From assembly GCF_031179145.1 (NCBI RefSeq), contig NZ_JAPSIB010000004.1, positions 158,125 through 222,124 of the forward strand: a DNA stretch of 64,000 nucleotides, in the 5' to 3' direction. This document shows positions 15,543 through 25,041 of the stretch, piece by piece. The stretch's first letter is position 1; the number at the start of each line of letters is the position of its first letter. The translations under genes were made by a program, and so were the position numbers. Source of the DNA: Brevibacterium sp. GTDB taxonomy: Bacteria; Actinomycetota; Actinomycetes; Actinomycetales; Brevibacteriaceae. Below the pieces are notes generated by a model. That model was given only the letters and a program-made list of their open reading frames with translations, searched no databases and had not been told where the DNA came from.

Positions 15543-16730
15543 TCACCATCTTTCATATCGGTGGCGCCACGTCACCGAACCGGCGAGGACGAGCAGGGCC
15601 CCGGAGATCGTGAACACGATGCCCGATCCGGCGACGAGGGTGAGCAGCGACGCCGCCGAGGGGATCGCCACCTGGCTGAGCCGATTGCCGGCCAGGCGGA
15701 TGGAGAGCACCGCGGCCCGGTTCGCGGGGTCCGACAGGGTCGAGACCCACGTCATCGTCAGCGGCTGGGTCAGCCCGAAGCAGAACCCCGCGACCAGCAG
15801 CAGGATCGCCAGGGCCCACGGTTCGATGAGGAACGGGATCGCGATGACGCAGATCCCCGCCACCACCGAGGCGGTCCACAGCAGCGACAGATTGTGCCAG
15901 TGACGCGTGAGGACTCCGATGAACAGGCGCGAGACCACGGAGGCCAGGGTCCGCAGGGTCAGCAGCCAGGTCACGGTGGTCACCGACAGACCGTTCTGCT
16001 CGCCGATGAGCGGCAGGTAGGCGGTCAGCAGGTCGACGGCGGCGAGCGTGGTCATCGAGGCGAGGATCGCAGGCTTCATCCCCCGCATCGAGAGCAGGGA
16101 CCAGGGCGTGCGGACGCCCTTGGCCGCCTCGGCGCGGGAGACGTGCGGGGTCCGCCCGCGCAGCATGATCACGAGGCAGGCAAGGAGGGTCAGCGACGAG
16201 ATCCCGGTCATGAACCACAGCGCCGTCGAGATCTGCGGGGCTCCGGCCGTGGCGTCGGCGACGAGCCCGGCGATGGGCAGGCCGATCGTCTGTCCGATCG
16301 AGACGCCGAGGGTGAGGTGGCCGAACTTCGCCGTCAGCCGTGAGGGCGGATAGCTCTGCGGGATCAGCGCCTGGGAGGCGACCGTGGTCAGCAGCTGTCC
16401 CAGGCCCAGACTCATCGTGGCGATGAGGAGCACGCCGAGGTTGCCGGCGACGGCGGCGAGGGCGACCGGGGCGATGGACAGGGCCGTGCCGGTCCACAGC
16501 ACCGCGGTGGCATAGCCGCGGTCGACGAGGCGTCCGACGAAGAGCGCGGTCAGCAGCGGCACGAGGGAGTAGCACGCGGTGAGCAGACCGAGGACGAGCC
16601 CCGAGCCGCCGAGCTCCAGAGTGCGGTAGGAGATGAGGACGCGGGCCCCGTTGTAGGTCGCATGGGCGAGAACGGTGTGGGTGACGAGACCGGCGAACCA
16701 GTGCCGGGACTGCGGGAGGGCTGCGCTCAT
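15543..16730 (-). CDS. MFS transporter
   Basis: A 395-residue major facilitator with about twelve helices. The loop 2-3 motif reads GRLVDRGYATAVLWTG and the sixth-helix end contains RAEAAKGVRTPW. It starts three bases after coaD and lies between coaD and yceD, genes that are neighbours in most actinobacteria, so it appears to be an insertion that took over the coaD transcript. Substrate unknown. Confidence 0.85.
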   Translation of the reverse strand: MSAALPQSRHWFAGLVTHTVLAHATYNGARVLISYRTLELGGSGLVLGLLTACYSLVPLLTALFVGRLVDRGYATAVLWTGTALSIAPVALAAVAGNLGVLLIATMSLGLGQLLTTVASQALIPQSYPPSRLTAKFGHLTLGVSIGQTIGLPIAGLVADATAGAPQISTALWFMTGISSLTLLACLVIMLRGRTPHVSRAEAAKGVRTPWSLLSMRGMKPAILASMTTLAAVDLLTAYLPLIGEQNGLSVTTVTWLLTLRTLASVVSRLFIGVLTRHWHNLSLLWTASVVAGICVIAIPFLIEPWALAILLLVAGFCFGLTQPLTMTWVSTLSDPANRAAVLSIRLAGNRLSQVAIPSAASLLTLVAGSGIVFTISGALLVLAGSVTWRHRYERW

Positions 16731-16733
16731 CGA

Positions 16734-17228
16734 CTACGCGGCACCCGGCGCCCCGAGGGCTGCGAGGACGACGTCGGGCACGAGCCCGCTGATGTCCCCT
16801 CCCCCGGCGTGGACTTCTTTGACCAGGGAGGAGGAGACGTGTTCGAACTCGGGACTGCCGGGGACGAAGATGGTCTCCAGGCTGCTCAGGTGTTTGTTCA
16901 TCAGCGCCATCGGCAGTTCGTAGGCGAAGTCGGTGCCCGAGCGCAGACCCTTGACCACGGCCGGAGCCCCCACGTGCGCGCAGTAGTCGACGAGGAGTCC
17001 CCCGGCGACGGTGTCGATCGAGATGTTGTCGGCCTCGCGAGTGCGCTCATCCGCGGCCAGGCTCGCCTCGATGAGCTCGGCGCGCTGCTCCGGGGCGAAG
17101 CGCCCCGACTTCGCGGGGTTGTGGACGACGGCCACGACCACCTCGGTGAACAGCCGCGCGCTGCGGGCGATGACGTCGAGATGACCCATGGTGATCGGGT
17201 CATAGGAACCGGGGCAGACGACCTTCAT
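16734..17228 (-). CDS. coaD: Phosphopantetheine adenylyltransferase
   Basis: Catalyses the fourth step of coenzyme A synthesis, joining 4'-phosphopantetheine with ATP to give dephospho-CoA. The nucleotidyltransferase motif is GSYDPITMGHLDVI; HNPAKSGRF, VKGLRSGTDFAYELPMALMN and the C-terminal SSSLVKEVHAGGGD are all typical. At 164 residues it has normal length. It normally follows rsmD directly; here a four-gene operon on the other strand lies between them. Confidence 0.96.
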   Translation of the reverse strand: MKVVCPGSYDPITMGHLDVIARSARLFTEVVVAVVHNPAKSGRFAPEQRAELIEASLAADERTREADNISIDTVAGGLLVDYCAHVGAPAVVKGLRSGTDFAYELPMALMNKHLSSLETIFVPGSPEFEHVSSSLVKEVHAGGGDISGLVPDVVLAALGAPGAA

Positions 17229-17381
17229 GGCTTCATCGTATCCCCCGTCCGCGACCAGAATTCCACGGACACGATTGGATAACGATGTCGGACAATGCGG
17301 CTTGCGAGGACTGTGACCCTCCAGTGTTGGATGAGAGGTGCGTCACACATACGTGCCGATGCCCAACCGAAAGGGAAAGCA

Positions 17382-18263
17382 ATGAAAGCCACGAAGAGGC
17401 TCGCCGCGGCGACTTCGGCCCTCGCCCTCACCTTCACCCTGGGTGCCTGCGGCGGCAGCGACTCCGATAAGAGCACGCTCCAGAAGGCCATCGACGAAGG
17501 CAAGGTCACTGTCGGCTTCGCCGGCGAGGCACCCTACAGCTTCGAGGAGAAGGGAGAGCTGACAGGTGCTTCCGTCGCCTTGGCGAAGGAGATCTTCACG
17601 CGCCTCGACGTCAAGGAGGTCGACGGGGTCAACACGGAGTTCGGCTCCCTCATTCCTGGTCTCAACGCCGAACGCTTCGATGTCATCTCCGCGGGCATGT
17701 CGATCCTGCCCGAGCGGTGCGAGCAGGCGTCCTTCGGGAATCCGGAGTTCATGTACACGACCGCCCTGATGACCAAGAAGGGGAAGGGCGAGGGGCTGAA
17801 GAGCCTCGACGACGTGAAGGCGAAGGGCCTCAAGCTCGCCACCATGACCGGCGCCATCGAATCCGACTACGCGAAGTCGCTGGGCATCGAAGCCCAGCAG
17901 GTCGGCACCCCGCAGGACGGCATGGACGCCGTCACCACGGGTCGCGCGGATGCCTTCGCCCTGACCGGCATCTCGCTCAACTGGATGGCGAAGAACAATC
18001 CGGACGCCGATGTCGAGGTCACCGAGTCCTTCGTCCAGGAGATCGACGGAGTGCCGCAGGTCGGTGCCGGCGCCACCGTCTTCCGCAGCGACGACAAGGA
18101 GCTCGTGGACGCGTGGAACGCCGAGCTCGACAAGCTCGTGTCCAGCGAGGAGGAGTATCTCAAGATCGTCGGAGACTTCGGCTTCACCGCCGAAGAGCGT
18201 CCCGACGGGTCGATCACCACCGAGCAGCTTTGTGCAGGAGACCTGCCTGGGGCGCAGTCGTAG
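17382..18263 (+). CDS. ehuB: Ectoine/hydroxyectoine-type ABC transporter substrate-binding lipoprotein
   Basis: An extracytoplasmic solute-binding lipoprotein. The signal peptide ends in the lipobox LGAC (Cys is lipid-modified), followed by a family 3 binding domain. EhuB-like segments include VTVGFAGEAPYSFEEKGELT, FDVISAGMSILPERCEQASF and TEESFVQEIDG-like sequence near residue 215. The ATG at 17382 has GAAAGGGAAAG upstream; an earlier in-frame ATG lacks both ribosome site and signal. First gene of ehuBCDA. Ectoine as ligand is inferred from resemblance; a polar amino acid is the alternative. Confidence 0.8.
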   Translation: MKATKRLAAATSALALTFTLGACGGSDSDKSTLQKAIDEGKVTVGFAGEAPYSFEEKGELTGASVALAKEIFTRLDVKEVDGVNTEFGSLIPGLNAERFDVISAGMSILPERCEQASFGNPEFMYTTALMTKKGKGEGLKSLDDVKAKGLKLATMTGAIESDYAKSLGIEAQQVGTPQDGMDAVTTGRADAFALTGISLNWMAKNNPDADVEVTESFVQEIDGVPQVGAGATVFRSDDKELVDAWNAELDKLVSSEEEYLKIVGDFGFTAEERPDGSITTEQLCAGDLPGAQS

Positions 18264-18283
18264 TCCGGCGCCGAGCACAGACC

Positions 18284-19117
18284 ATGACCGAGAATCTCAC
18301 ATCGGTCCTGGATTTCCTCCCGCAGCTGTGGGAGGGAATCCAGGTCACGCTCATCCTCACCCTCGCCGGTGCGCTCGGCGCGATGATCATCGCCCTCGTG
18401 CTCGGGCTGTCGATGACGTCGAACCACGCCTGGCTGCGGATCCCTGCCCGGATCATCGTCGAGTTCTTCCGCGGCACCTCGCTGCTCGTGCAGCTGTTCT
18501 GGCTCTTCTACGTCCTACCGCTGCTCGGAGTGGAGCTCGATCCGATGTCATGCGGAATCGGTGCGCTGGCGCTCAACTACGGGGCCTATTCCGCCGAGGT
18601 GGTCCGCTCCTCCATCCTCACCGTCGCCCGCGGGCAGTGGGAGGCCGCGATCGCCCTCAGCCTGTCCCCGGCCCGGAGGATGATCCGCATCATCTTCCCT
18701 CAGGCGTGGGCGCTGATGATCCCGTCGTTGGCGACTCTGCTCATCCAGCTCCTCAAGGGAACAGCGGTCGTCTCCTTCATCACCCTCCAGGACCTCACCG
18801 ACAAGATCAATCAGCTGCGCATGTCGACCAACGACACTTTCTTCTCCTTCACGGTGGGTCTGATCATCTACTTCGTCATCGCCTGGATCCTCCAGGAGTC
18901 GATGAACCTCCTCGAACGCCGGGCCACCGCGCGTCTGGGCCGCACCCGGCCGAACTCGCGCACCGAGAGACGTCTGGCGCGCAGGCTCGCCCGCGGCGAA
19001 GGCGGGCGGCATGACGCCGAGACCGCCGGAACCGATCCGAACGGCGCCGGCGGGCCGGGCAGCTCGGGCGGTCCGACCGGTGGGCCACATGGTGCCGGCC
19101 GCGGGGTGAGCCCATGA
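18284..19117 (+). CDS. ehuC: Ectoine-type ABC transporter permease EhuC
   Basis: An inner-membrane permease of the polar amino acid type (His/Glu/Gln family). It carries the N-terminal helix QVTLILTLAGALGAMIIALV, the FFRGTSLLVQLFWLFYVLP segment typical of this family, and the EAA loop RGQWEAAIALSLSPARRMIRI that docks on the ATPase. About 60 residues of Gly/Arg-rich, probably disordered tail extend beyond the usual end. The ATG at 18284 follows the ehuB stop by 20 bases. Its stop overlaps the ehuD start (ATGA). Confidence 0.82.
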   Translation: MTENLTSVLDFLPQLWEGIQVTLILTLAGALGAMIIALVLGLSMTSNHAWLRIPARIIVEFFRGTSLLVQLFWLFYVLPLLGVELDPMSCGIGALALNYGAYSAEVVRSSILTVARGQWEAAIALSLSPARRMIRIIFPQAWALMIPSLATLLIQLLKGTAVVSFITLQDLTDKINQLRMSTNDTFFSFTVGLIIYFVIAWILQESMNLLERRATARLGRTRPNSRTERRLARRLARGEGGRHDAETAGTDPNGAGGPGSSGGPTGGPHGAGRGVSP

Positions 19118-19773
19118 TCTGGAACTGGGAATTCGCCGCCGAGGCTCTTCCGCTGCTGCTGCGCGGCTTCGGCAACACCCTGATCGCCACCGTCGCCGGC
19201 ACGGTCATCGCCGCCATCCTCGGTCTGGTCATCGCCGTCGCCATCCGCGGGCTGCCCCGGTCGGTGAACTGGATCGTGAGGCTGCTGCAGGCGTTCATCC
19301 GCAACACTCCCCTGGTCGTCCAGCTGCTGTTCATCTACTACCTGTTCGCGGGCATCCCCGGGCTCGTCGATGTGCCGGCACTGGTCATCGGCATCATCGT
19401 CATCGGCGTCCACTACGCCACCTACATGTCGGAGAGCTACCGGGCCGGCATCGACGCGGTGCCGCAGGGCCAGCGGGAGGCGGCCATCGCCCTGTCGCTG
19501 CCGCCCGTGCGCACCTTCCGGGACGTCATCCTCCCGCAAGCTCTGCGGGCGACGATTCCGTCGCTGGGCAACTACGCGGTGGCGATGTTCAAGGACACCC
19601 CGTTCCTGTTCGCCATCTCCGTGATCGAGCTCGTCACCACGGCCCAGCAGTTCGGTGCCGCTAAGTTCGCGTACACGGAGGCCTTCACCCTGGCCGGTCT
19701 CATCTTCCTGGCCGCCAGCTACCCGACATCCCTGCTCATCCAGAGATTGGAGCGGCGCCTTGCCACCTACTGA
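19114..19773 (+). CDS. ehuD: Ectoine-type ABC transporter permease EhuD
   Basis: The second permease subunit, 219 residues, same fold as EhuC. It has the RGLPRSVNWIVRLLQAFIRNTPLVVQ-type segment and the EAA loop QGQREAAIALSLPPVRTFRD. The start overlaps ehuC by four bases and the stop lies inside the start region of ehuA, so all four subunits are tightly coupled. Confidence 0.84.
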   Translation: MIWNWEFAAEALPLLLRGFGNTLIATVAGTVIAAILGLVIAVAIRGLPRSVNWIVRLLQAFIRNTPLVVQLLFIYYLFAGIPGLVDVPALVIGIIVIGVHYATYMSESYRAGIDAVPQGQREAAIALSLPPVRTFRDVILPQALRATIPSLGNYAVAMFKDTPFLFAISVIELVTTAQQFGAAKFAYTEAFTLAGLIFLAASYPTSLLIQRLERRLATY

Positions 19774-20539
19774 GAACACGCCTGCCATCGAGTTCAAGGA
19801 CGTCGAGAAGAGGTTCGGGACCACCACCGTGCTCAAGAACCTCAACTTCACGATCAGTCCCGGCGAGCGCGTCACGCTCATCGGTCCCAGCGGTTCCGGG
19901 AAGACGACGATCCTGCGGCTGATCATGACCCTGGAGGAACTCACCGGCGGATACATCTTCATCGACGGGCAGCCGCTGACGCATACGGAGAGGAACGGGA
20001 AGCGGGTCGAGCTGCCATCGAAGACCACCCGTGCCATGACGACCCGCATCGGCATGGTGTTCCAGCAGTTCAACCTCTTCCCCAACATGACGGTGCTCGA
20101 GAACATCATCGAGGCGCCCATCCATGTGCTGAAGAAGTCGAAGGACCAGGCGGTGTCGGACGCGCGCGAACTCCTCGCCAAGGTCGGCCTGGCGGAGAAG
20201 GCGGACGAGCACCCCTCCCGGCTCTCTGGAGGTCAGCAGCAGCGCGTGGCGATCGCCCGCGCGCTGGCGATGAGTCCCGAGATCCTCCTGCTCGACGAGG
20301 TGACCTCGGCGCTGGACCCGGAGCTCGTCGGCGACGTCCTCTCCGTGCTGCGGACGATCGCGGAGACGACTGACATCACGATGCTGCTGGTCACCCACGA
20401 GATGCAGTTCGCCCGGGAGGTCTCAGACCGGGTGATGATGTTCGACGGCGGTCAGGTCCTTGAGGAGGGTCCCCCGAGCCAGATCTTCTCCTCACCGCGG
20501 CACGACCGGACCCGGTCATTCCTCTCCAGCGTCCAGTAG
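19760..20539 (+). CDS. ehuA: Ectoine-type ABC transporter ATP-binding protein EhuA
   Basis: The ATPase of the EhuBCD importer. Walker A is GPSGSGKTTILRL, followed by a characteristic longer insert (LTHTERNGKRVELP), RIGMVFQQFNLFPNMTVLEN with the Q-loop, signature LSGGQQQRVAIARALAM, Walker B ILLLDEVTSALDPELVG and H-loop LVTHEMQFAREV. I place the start at TTG 19760, inside the end of ehuD, with GGAG eight bases upstream; there is no ATG or GTG that gives the expected N terminus. An upstream in-frame ATG at 19655 lies in ehuD and is unlikely. Confidence 0.84.
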   Translation: MPPTENTPAIEFKDVEKRFGTTTVLKNLNFTISPGERVTLIGPSGSGKTTILRLIMTLEELTGGYIFIDGQPLTHTERNGKRVELPSKTTRAMTTRIGMVFQQFNLFPNMTVLENIIEAPIHVLKKSKDQAVSDARELLAKVGLAEKADEHPSRLSGGQQQRVAIARALAMSPEILLLDEVTSALDPELVGDVLSVLRTIAETTDITMLLVTHEMQFAREVSDRVMMFDGGQVLEEGPPSQIFSSPRHDRTRSFLSSVQ

Positions 20540-20673
20540 CCTCAGGAGGACTGATCCGCACGGCCCGGGATGTCGATTGCCAGGGAGGCAATGGTCGAAT
20601 TGCGGCGGTGAAACCGACCATCTGCTACCGGAAAAACCCGGTCGTCAGCTCTGATGGCGGCTGCCGGTCGGGC

Positions 20674-21288
20674 TCAGGACGCCTCTTCGAGCTGGACGAA
20701 GTGGACGGCGGTTTCGCCGAAGGTCTTCGAGCGGAAGACCTCCAGCCCGGCGGGCATCGTCGGCTCGGGTGAGCGGGTGGAGCGTTCGACCACGATGATG
20801 GATTCCTTGTCGATGACCCCGGCGAGGAGTCCGAGGATCTGCGTCACCGCATCCTCGCCCAGGGGGTAGGGCGGATCCATGAAGACGAGGTCGAACACCC
20901 GATCGCGCGCCCCCGGCTGACCGCGCCCTTCCGTCCGCTCGGGCACTCCCGCCCGACCGCGCAGGCCGGCGAGGAACGTCACCACGTCGACGGTGTGGAT
21001 GCGCACCGAGTGTGCGATGCCCATCTTCTGCGCGTTCGCAGCGATCGCTCGCGCCGATGCGGAAGCCGAATCGACGAAGTCGGACTCGGCGGCGCCGCGC
21101 GACATCGCCTCGAGCCCGAGCCCGCCGGAGCCGGCGAAGAGGTCGAGCACGTTCGCGGCCCTCACCACGCCGTAGCCCTCGAGCATCGAGAACAGGGACT
21201 CCTTGACCCGGTCCGAGGTCGGTCGAGTGTTCGCCCCGCCCGGCGTGACCAGTCGGCACCCTTTGTGCGCTCCTGCGATGATCCTCAT
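20674..21288 (-). CDS. rsmD: 16S rRNA (guanine966-N2)-methyltransferase RsmD
   Basis: Methylates G966 of 16S rRNA using S-adenosylmethionine. Motifs: MRIIAGAHKGCRL at the start, LDLFAGSGGLGLEAMSRG for cofactor binding, and the catalytic DPPY in FMDPPYPLGED. A 15-residue Arg/Gly-rich stretch (about residues 112-128) separates the second and third strands and is longer than in most family members. It follows recG by six bases. The rsmD-coaD adjacency usual in bacteria is broken here by ehuBCDA. Confidence 0.94.
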   Translation of the reverse strand: MRIIAGAHKGCRLVTPGGANTRPTSDRVKESLFSMLEGYGVVRAANVLDLFAGSGGLGLEAMSRGAAESDFVDSASASARAIAANAQKMGIAHSVRIHTVDVVTFLAGLRGRAGVPERTEGRGQPGARDRVFDLVFMDPPYPLGEDAVTQILGLLAGVIDKESIIVVERSTRSPEPTMPAGLEVFRSKTFGETAVHFVQLEEAS

Positions 21289-21294
21289 TGTTCC

Positions 21295-23454
21295 TCAGCT
21301 CGCCTCGATGAAATGTGCCGCCTCGGCGGGCAGGATCCGTCGGATCAGCCTCCGCAGCGCCGGCAGCGACGACAGGTCCGGATCGACCTCGACGATCTTC
21401 TCCGCGAATGACCGGGCATGCTCGATGACCGCGGCATCGCGCAGCACCGACAGATGCCGCAGCGATGAGCCGCCCCACTGGGATGCCCCGAGGACGTCGC
21501 CCTCTCCCCTGCTGTCGAGGTCGTATTCGGCGAGGACGAACCCGTCGAGGGTGCCGGCCACCGCCTGGATGCGTTCGAAGCCCGGTTCCTCCTCGGGCCG
21601 GTTGGTGAGCAGGAAGCAGGTCGCGGCACGTCCGTCACGTCCGACCCTGCCTCGCAGCTGATGCAGTTGGGCGACTCCGAAGCGATCGGCTTCGTGGATG
21701 ATCATCATCGTCGCCCGCGGCACGTCGATGCCCACCTCGATGACGGTGGTGGCGACGAGCACATCGAGTTCACCGGTGAGGAAGTCGTTCATCACCCGGT
21801 CCTTCTCCGCCATCGGCATCTTCCCGTGCATGAGCCCGATGGACAGTCCGGCCAGTTCGGGGGCGCGGGTCATCCGCTCCCGGATCTCCTCCACCCCGAT
21901 GAACTGCTCGACCCGCCCGCTCTCCAGGTCCTCGACCTCGGTGTTCTCGATCCGCGGTGCCACGACGAAGCCACCCTCGCCCCGTCGCACGGTGTCGGCG
22001 AGGAGCTGATGGATGCGGGAGAGCCAGGCCGGGTGGTCGGCCAGGGACACCGCATGGGTGGTGACGTCCTTGGGCCCGGCCGGCATTTCGTCCAGGGTGC
22101 TGACGTCGAGGTCGGCGAACACGGTCATCGCCACGGTCCGCGGGATCGGCGTCGCCGACATCACGAGCGTGTGGGGGACGGTCAGCCCCGCCTTCGACCG
22201 CAGCGCCTCACGCTGCTCGACCCCGAAGCGGTGCTGTTCGTCGACGACGATGAGTCCGAGTTCGGCGAACATCGTCGTCTCCGACATCAGGGCGTGGGTG
22301 CCGACGACGATGTCGATCTGCCCGGCGGCCAGGTCGAGGGCCAGCTGGCGGCGTTCCCGGGCGGGCATCGATCCCGTCATCAGGGCCACCCGCACCTGAT
22401 CGTCCTCGGCCAGCAGCGGACTCAGCGCCATCTGCTCGCCGAGGAGCCCCTCGATCGAGCGGAAATGCTGAGTCGCGAGCACCTCGGTGGGGGCGAGCAT
22501 CGCCGCCTGCGCACCCGAGTCGACAGCGGTGAGCATCGCCCGCAGGGCCACCACCGTCTTTCCCGAGCCCACGTCGCCGTGGAGGAGTCGGTGCATCGCG
22601 GTGCTGCGGGCGAGGTCGCGGGAGATCTCCTCCCCGACCCTCACCTGTGAGGCGGTGAGCGCGAAGGGAAGGTTCGCCTCGAAGCGTCTGCTCCGCGCAC
22701 CGACGTCGAACAGCGGGGTGGCCGAGAGCTGTTCGTAGTCGGCCTTGCGGGAGACGAGTTCGGTCTGCAGGGCCAGCGCCTCCTCCCACTTCCAACGCTG
22801 CTGCGCCCGCTCCATGTCCGCCTGGGTTCGTGGCCGGTGCATGTCGCCCAGCGCGGTCCGCAGATCCGGGAGGTCGAGCTGTTCGCGCATCCCGGTGGGC
22901 AGCGGGTCCTCGAACTCCACCGGATCGGCGACGTCGAGGAGCACCTTGATCGCCTTCCACAGCCGCGACTGGGCGATGCCCTTGACCCGCGAGTAGACGG
23001 GGAAGGGCGAGCTGAGGTCCTCCGGGGTCCAGGTCTCATCGTGCTCGTCGCGATTGAGCCATACGGGGGACTTGAGGGTCAGCTGTCCGCGGAACTCCTC
23101 GACGGTGCCGGCGAAGACCACGACGAGTCCCGGCGTCAGCTGCTGCTGCAGCCATTGCTGGTTGAAGAACGCGATCTTCATCGTCATCGCACCGTCGTTG
23201 ATGAGCACCGTGGTCAGGCTCGGCGGCCGCTTCTGCCCCGTCCGGCGCTCGAGCATCCGGGTGTCCACGGACAGCACCTCGGCCTGGACGATCGCGGTCT
23301 CCCCGATGGGCAGCCCGCCGAAGGGGGTCTTCTCCCCCGGGACCAGGAACCGGCGCGGGAAGAAGTGCAAGAGGTCACCGACGGATTCGATTCCCCGCTT
23401 CCGCAGGAAACCGAGGTCGCGTTTGGTGAAGTAGTCGTCGAGGCGCGCGCTCAT
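21295..23454 (-). CDS. recG: ATP-dependent DNA helicase RecG
   Basis: A replication-fork remodelling and branch-migration helicase. The wedge/OB domain is in the first 270 residues (HFFPRRFLVPGE); the helicase core has Walker A GDVGSGKTVVALRA, DEQH box VVDEQHRFGVEQR, motif III SATPIPRT, and motif VI QLRGRVGRDGRAATC. I chose the ATG at 23454 because it overlaps the stop of the upstream gene (ATGA), giving 719 residues; the longer frame from 23538 lies inside that gene. Confidence 0.96.
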   Translation of the reverse strand: MSARLDDYFTKRDLGFLRKRGIESVGDLLHFFPRRFLVPGEKTPFGGLPIGETAIVQAEVLSVDTRMLERRTGQKRPPSLTTVLINDGAMTMKIAFFNQQWLQQQLTPGLVVVFAGTVEEFRGQLTLKSPVWLNRDEHDETWTPEDLSSPFPVYSRVKGIAQSRLWKAIKVLLDVADPVEFEDPLPTGMREQLDLPDLRTALGDMHRPRTQADMERAQQRWKWEEALALQTELVSRKADYEQLSATPLFDVGARSRRFEANLPFALTASQVRVGEEISRDLARSTAMHRLLHGDVGSGKTVVALRAMLTAVDSGAQAAMLAPTEVLATQHFRSIEGLLGEQMALSPLLAEDDQVRVALMTGSMPARERRQLALDLAAGQIDIVVGTHALMSETTMFAELGLIVVDEQHRFGVEQREALRSKAGLTVPHTLVMSATPIPRTVAMTVFADLDVSTLDEMPAGPKDVTTHAVSLADHPAWLSRIHQLLADTVRRGEGGFVVAPRIENTEVEDLESGRVEQFIGVEEIRERMTRAPELAGLSIGLMHGKMPMAEKDRVMNDFLTGELDVLVATTVIEVGIDVPRATMMIIHEADRFGVAQLHQLRGRVGRDGRAATCFLLTNRPEEEPGFERIQAVAGTLDGFVLAEYDLDSRGEGDVLGASQWGGSSLRHLSVLRDAAVIEHARSFAEKIVEVDPDLSSLPALRRLIRRILPAEAAHFIEAS

Positions 23455-25040
23455 TCGACTCCCATGGTCAGCAGCGTCGACCGATCGCGCGCGTCGATCT
23501 CCTGCAGCCTCACCTGCGCATGGGACTTGCGCAGCCACCTGCGCAGATGCGCGAGCACACCGGGAGGGCAGTCGAGCCCGGTGATGACCGTGAGGAGCTC
23601 GCCGCCGGCGCCGAGGAGGCGCTCGGCCAGCTTCTCGACGAGAGTCTCCAGCTCCGTGCTCTGGGACTTCGGCTTGCCCTCGATGAGGACCCGATAGAAC
23701 CGCGAGGGGTGGTGCTGCTCGGCCTCGAGCATCTGTGCATCGATGAGCGGAAGCGCTCCCGTCGGCGGATTCGCCGCCAGCTGCTCGGCGGACACGATCG
23801 TCCCCACCCGGGTCGAACTGGCGGCCTCGGTCATATCGGCGAAGATCTCGTCGGCCGGGGCGAAGGGATCGTAGACGGCCAGGGCGGAGAGCAGGGTCGC
23901 GACGTTGCGGGAACGTACAACTCGGGCCCCCGACACTCCGGTCAGCGACTTCAGCCTGGTCGTCGAGCTGGGGACGACGATGACGTTGCGGTCCTCGGTG
24001 GCGACGATCTCGGCCACCGCCTCGGCGAGGTCACCGGCACCGGGCACCAGGGCCGTGGCGCCGTTGAGGGCGCAGTGCATGAGCAGGCCGGTTCCCGCGA
24101 CGACCGCCACGAGGCGGGTCTCGCCCTCCTCCTCGTGCAGGCGCAGGTCCTCCATGTCCAGGCGAAGGATGCCGCGGGAGGCGAGGACGTCGAGGATCTC
24201 GGCAGCGCCCGCTTCGTCCTCGATGTGCACATGGACCTTGGGCCCGTTGACGACGATCGAGGTCCCGCCGAGAGCGTCGAGCTCCTCGCCCAGCGAACTG
24301 TCGCACTCGGCGGTGAGGATCGCGACGATCTCGAGTTCATCCGCCCGCGCCTGGTGGATGACACGGGGGGACTTTGCGACCTCGACGAGCATCGAGTCCT
24401 GCGGAGTGCGCCCGGTGACCGTGGCGTAGAGGAGGTCGAAGAGTTCGACGACACCGGTGGAGCCGGCATCGACGACATCGGCTTCGCTGAGCACGTTCAG
24501 CTGCGACGTGGTCTCCCGCAGTGCCGCGCGGGAGCGGAGGCGAACGGCGGAGACGAGTTCGACGAGGTCAGCCCCGGCATCGGCCTTCTCGCGGGCCTCG
24601 GCGGCCATCGCGTCGAGGACGGTGAGCATGGTTCCGTCGACCGGACGGGCCACCGCCTGCCGGGCGCGGACCGAGGCGAGTTCGAGGGCATCGGCCATGG
24701 ATTCAGTATCGGCGACGGTGACGCCTTCGAGCGCATCGGCGACCCCGCGCAGGGCCACCGACAGGATCAGGCCCGAGTTGCCCCGCGCGCCACGGCTCGC
24801 CCCGGTGGCGACTGCGGCGACCACGTCGGGCAGGGTGACGGGGCCCGTGAGCTCCTCGACGGCGAGGTAGGCGCTGCGCAGGGTGTGGTACATGTTCGTG
24901 CCGGTGTCGCCGTCGGGAACGGGAAAGACATTGAGCTCGTCGATCTCCGCGCGTTCGCGGCGCAGGCGATCGACGGCGCGCCGCGCCCATCTGGCCGCGA
25001 GGCGCCCGTTGAGTCCGACCGCGAGATTGGATCCGTTCAT
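23451..25040 (-). CDS. DAK2-domain protein, FakA/YloV-like
   Basis: The N-terminal DAK2 domain (about residues 20-215) has the ATP/Mg signature FPVPDGDTGTNMYHTL and a Gly-rich GASRGARGNSG loop. The C-terminal part matches the FakA C-terminal region (GELLTVITGLDCPPGVLAHL). In firmicutes FakA phosphorylates fatty acids bound by FakB; whether this actinobacterial homologue does so is unknown, and no FakB/DegV gene is in the window. It is embedded between thiL (one-base gap) and recG (overlap), the usual actinobacterial position. Confidence 0.88.
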   Translation of the reverse strand: MNGSNLAVGLNGRLAARWARRAVDRLRRERAEIDELNVFPVPDGDTGTNMYHTLRSAYLAVEELTGPVTLPDVVAAVATGASRGARGNSGLILSVALRGVADALEGVTVADTESMADALELASVRARQAVARPVDGTMLTVLDAMAAEAREKADAGADLVELVSAVRLRSRAALRETTSQLNVLSEADVVDAGSTGVVELFDLLYATVTGRTPQDSMLVEVAKSPRVIHQARADELEIVAILTAECDSSLGEELDALGGTSIVVNGPKVHVHIEDEAGAAEILDVLASRGILRLDMEDLRLHEEEGETRLVAVVAGTGLLMHCALNGATALVPGAGDLAEAVAEIVATEDRNVIVVPSSTTRLKSLTGVSGARVVRSRNVATLLSALAVYDPFAPADEIFADMTEAASSTRVGTIVSAEQLAANPPTGALPLIDAQMLEAEQHHPSRFYRVLIEGKPKSQSTELETLVEKLAERLLGAGGELLTVITGLDCPPGVLAHLRRWLRKSHAQVRLQEIDARDRSTLLTMGVE

Positions 25041-25041
25041 G

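Noticed and set aside
20580..20660. Small RNA or riboswitch between ehuA and rsmD
   Set aside because: Only short inverted repeats (ATGGTCG/CGACCAT, ACCGG/CCGGT) are visible; more like a convergent terminator than a structured RNA.
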